A stretch of DNA of 7,460 nt from JAICQQ01 sp965651135 (GTDB lineage Bacteria > Myxococcota_A > Polyangia > Polyangiales > Polyangiaceae): assembly GCA_965651135.1 (NCBI GenBank), contig CBFGRJ010000360.1, positions 1 through 7,460 of the forward strand, written 5' to 3'. Positions 5,904 to 7,460 of the stretch are shown here, in pieces. The notes under the pieces are model-generated. The model searched no databases. It saw nothing but the letters and a program-made list of their open reading frames with translations, and was not told where the DNA came from. The translations under genes and the position numbers were made by a program. Position 1 is the first letter of the stretch, and each line of letters starts with the position of its first letter.

Positions 5904-6225
5904 AGTCGCCAAGCCCATCGCCGGGCACATGGGAGGTCGTGCGCTTTCCAACCCGAGGCCGACGCGATCCTGCGATTTGCGGCGGGCAGCCCACCATTCG
6001 CGGGACGCGCGTACTGGTGCGGGTAGTCCTCGGGTATTTGGCCCACGGTGAGCCCATCGAGAAGGTCCTATCGGAATTCCCGAGCCTCAGCGAAGAGGAC
6101 ATCGCGCGGTCATCGCATTTGCAGCCGCTTCGGCCGCTGAAGACCTTCCGGCGCCTAGCCCGATCCCACCCAGCACCAAGGCGAGCACGCTGCCCACTCT
6201 GGCGAGCGAGGCCCCGACCCCCTAA
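5860..6225 (+). repeat. Imperfect direct repeat: protease 3' end and DUF433 3' end
   Basis: Positions 5860-5886 and 6182-6208 match at 23 of 27 bases. In both copies the segment is read in the same phase and lies the same distance from the stop codon: STMPTLVSATASF-stop in the protease and STLPTLASEAPTP-stop in the DUF433 tail, thirteen codons each. Similarity fades on either side. This may reflect a past local duplication of the protease 3' end, or coincidence in GC-rich sequence. Confidence 0.45.
5939..6225 (+). pseudogene. DUF433 family gene, frameshifted
   Basis: From 5966 the reading DPAICGGQPTIRGTRV, then LGYLAHGEPIEKVLSEFPSLSEEDI, is a clear DUF433 domain, the small family (~75-100 residues) often found as the antitoxin-like partner of PIN-like or DUF5615 toxins. 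After ATC 6101-6103 the frame loses all resemblance. Moving to the next frame from 6106 restores the family's usual end, AVIAFAAASAAEDLP, and continues to TAA 6223-6225. One missing C before GCGCGG at 6104 would give DIRAVIAF and repair the gene. It is therefore a one-base deletion or a sequencing error. The start is uncertain: GTG 5939 is the in-frame candidate, with GGGAGGT ending one base before it, and the N-terminal 'RFPTRGRR' does not look like family sequence. No toxin partner lies downstream. Confidence 0.8.
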
Positions 6226-6346
6226 GGTCTTGCAGGCCAGCCCGCGGCCGAAGTATCGCTCGCTGTACGTGCCGCTTGACTTGCGGCGGTGGCGGCGCAC
6301 CCTTGTCGTCTTTGGCTCTTATCGAGCGTTCGAGCGATACTGTAAG
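6226..6346. other. Short non-coding stretch upstream of asd
   Basis: About 120 bases between the DUF433 stop and asd. There is no DUF433-partner toxin remnant and no clear terminator. TTGACT at 6276-6281 resembles a -35 element, but no good -10 follows at 17 bases. GATACT at 6336-6341 resembles a -10 but would place transcription start at or near the asd ATG. No strong Shine-Dalgarno precedes the ATG (sequence GATACTGTAAG). Confidence 0.4.
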
Positions 6347-7460
6347 ATGAAACACGTAGGCATAGTTGGTTGGCGCGGCATGGTGGGCTCGGTGCTGCTT
6401 TCACGCATGCGCGCAGAAGGCGACTTCGGGCTAATCGAACCTCATTTCTTCTCCACGTCTCAGGCCGGGCAAGCCGGTCCAGACGTAGGCAAGGGCGCCA
6501 CACAGCTCAGCGACGCGGCCGACATCAGCGCGCTGGCGAAGATGGACGCCCTCATCAGCTGCCAAGGCGGCGACTACACCAAAGAGGTGCACCCCAAGTT
6601 GCGCGCCGACGGCTGGCGTGGCTATTGGATCGACGCGGCTTCGGCGCTGCGTATGGATCCTGCAGCCACCATCATCCTCGATCCGGTGAATCGCCCGCAA
6701 ATCGACGCCGCGCTGCGTGCGGAGGGGCGCGATTTCATCGGCGGCAACTGCACCGTCAGCCTGATGCTGATGGCAATGGCGCCGCTGTTGGCGAAGGGTT
6801 GGGTCGAGTGGATCCAAGCTTCCACCTATCAAGCCGCTTCGGGCGCAGGCGCCAAGCACATGCGCGAGCTCGTGCTGCAAATGAAGCAGCTCAGCACCGC
6901 TCCAGGTCCGCTGCTCGACGACCCGTCGAGCGCCATTCTCGATCTCGACAAGAAGGTGCAAGAAACGCTGACGAGCAGCGCACTCACCACCGAACACTTC
7001 ACCGCGCCGCTGGCCGCCAGCCTACTGCCGTGGATCGACATTGCCGTCGCCAACGGCCAGTCGCGAGAAGAATGGAAAGGCCACGTCGAGACGAACAAGA
7101 TCTTGGGCTTGAACCCAGAGGTTCCCGTCGATGGTGTCTGCGTGCGGGTGGGCGCCATGCGTTCGCACAGCCAAGCGCTCGCCATCAAGCTCAAGCGCAA
7201 CATTCCCCTCGACGAAATCAGCAACGTGATCGCCTCGGCTCACGAATGGGTCGAGCTCGTGCCCAACGAGCGAGAAGCCACCTTGGCACGACTCACACCC
7301 GCTCACGTCTCGGGCACGCTCAAGGTGGCAGTCGGCCGCCTGCGCAAGCTCAAAATGGGTGACGATTTTCTATCGCTGTTCACCGTGGGCGATCAGCTGT
7401 TGTGGGGCGCCGCAGAACCGCTCCGCCGCATGCTGCGCATCTTGCTCGAGCACCGCGGCT
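6347..7460 (+). CDS. asd: Aspartate-semialdehyde dehydrogenase (partial, open at right edge)
   Basis: Asd reduces L-aspartyl-4-phosphate to L-aspartate-4-semialdehyde with NADPH (EC 1.2.1.11), the branch-point step to lysine/diaminopimelate, threonine and methionine; it is cytosolic. The 371 readable residues align nearly end to end with remembered E. coli Asd (367 residues). They include the NADP-binding GIVGWRGMVGSVL at 5-17, FFSTSQAGQ, CQGGDYT and YWIDAASALRMD. The catalytic C135 lies in GGNCTVSLM, QAASGAGAKHMREL follows, and H274 is in RVGAMRSHSQA; both numbers equal the E. coli positions. The closing GDQLLWGAAEPLRRMLR motif is present, so only a few C-terminal residues are missing. This is the proteobacterial E. 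coli-type Asd. ATG 6347 is chosen because it matches the family N-terminus exactly; the same frame is open far upstream through the broken DUF433 gene, which is not part of Asd. No biosynthetic neighbour gives pathway context here. Confidence 0.97.
   Translation, partial: MKHVGIVGWRGMVGSVLLSRMRAEGDFGLIEPHFFSTSQAGQAGPDVGKGATQLSDAADISALAKMDALISCQGGDYTKEVHPKLRADGWRGYWIDAASALRMDPAATIILDPVNRPQIDAALRAEGRDFIGGNCTVSLMLMAMAPLLAKGWVEWIQASTYQAASGAGAKHMRELVLQMKQLSTAPGPLLDDPSSAILDLDKKVQETLTSSALTTEHFTAPLAASLLPWIDIAVANGQSREEWKGHVETNKILGLNPEVPVDGVCVRVGAMRSHSQALAIKLKRNIPLDEISNVIASAHEWVELVPNEREATLARLTPAHVSGTLKVAVGRLRKLKMGDDFLSLFTVGDQLLWGAAEPLRRMLRILLEHRG

Noticed and set aside
5913..5933. Rho-independent terminator after the protease (CCCAT / ATGGG hairpin)
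   Set aside because: The stem is five base pairs with a ten-base loop and there is no T-tract.

Overview
The window is GC-rich and densely coding. It looks like chromosomal DNA of a myxobacterium-like (Myxococcota / former Deltaproteobacteria) organism. This rests on high GC, a secreted trypsin-like protease with a propeptide ending in an RQAIVGG-type junction and polysaccharide-binding modules, an ECF sigma factor next to its membrane anti-sigma factor, and a DUF433 gene remnant. The assignment is inference; no rRNA or other phylogenetic marker is present, and no tRNA, CRISPR array, insertion sequence or phage gene was seen.

Layout, left to right. (1) Positions 1-2402, minus strand: a thioredoxin-fold / (alpha/alpha)6-barrel protein of the DUF255 (SSP411 / SPATA20 / YyaL) family. 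It does not stop at its usual C-terminus but continues in frame through a charged Ala/Arg-rich linker into the start of an aldo/keto reductase domain, then runs off the left edge. (2) Positions 2403-2504: short divergent intergenic region. (3) Positions 2505-3038 and 3060-3884, plus strand: an ECF sigma factor with a TTG start, followed 21 bases later by a six-helix membrane anti-sigma factor that has an N-terminal zinc-finger motif and a DUF1109/NrsF-like C-terminus. (4) Positions 3885-4163: a 279-base leader/intergenic region with several short direct and inverted repeats. (5) Positions 4164-5903: a secreted S1-family (trypsin fold) serine protease carrying a CBM60/CBM36-like and a CBM2-like carbohydrate-binding module. 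(6) Positions about 5939-6225: a DUF433 gene broken by what looks like a single missing base at about 6104; its 3' end resembles the 3' end of the protease gene. (7) Positions 6347-7460: asd, aspartate-semialdehyde dehydrogenase of the E. coli type, open at the right edge.

How the genes fit together. The sigma/anti-sigma pair is a likely envelope-stress or metal/redox signalling unit. The protease just downstream on the same strand is a plausible but unproven target, since no convincing ECF promoter was found before it. The protease probably acts outside the cell, tethered to polysaccharide such as plant cell wall or prey/biofilm glycans. Asd (Asp-family amino acids and diaminopimelate) is a housekeeping neighbour with no evident functional link. 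The most unusual points are the DUF255-AKR fusion, the protease-CBM60-like-CBM2 architecture, the zinc-finger plus NrsF-like anti-sigma factor, and the decayed DUF433 gene whose reading frame happens to run without a stop into asd.
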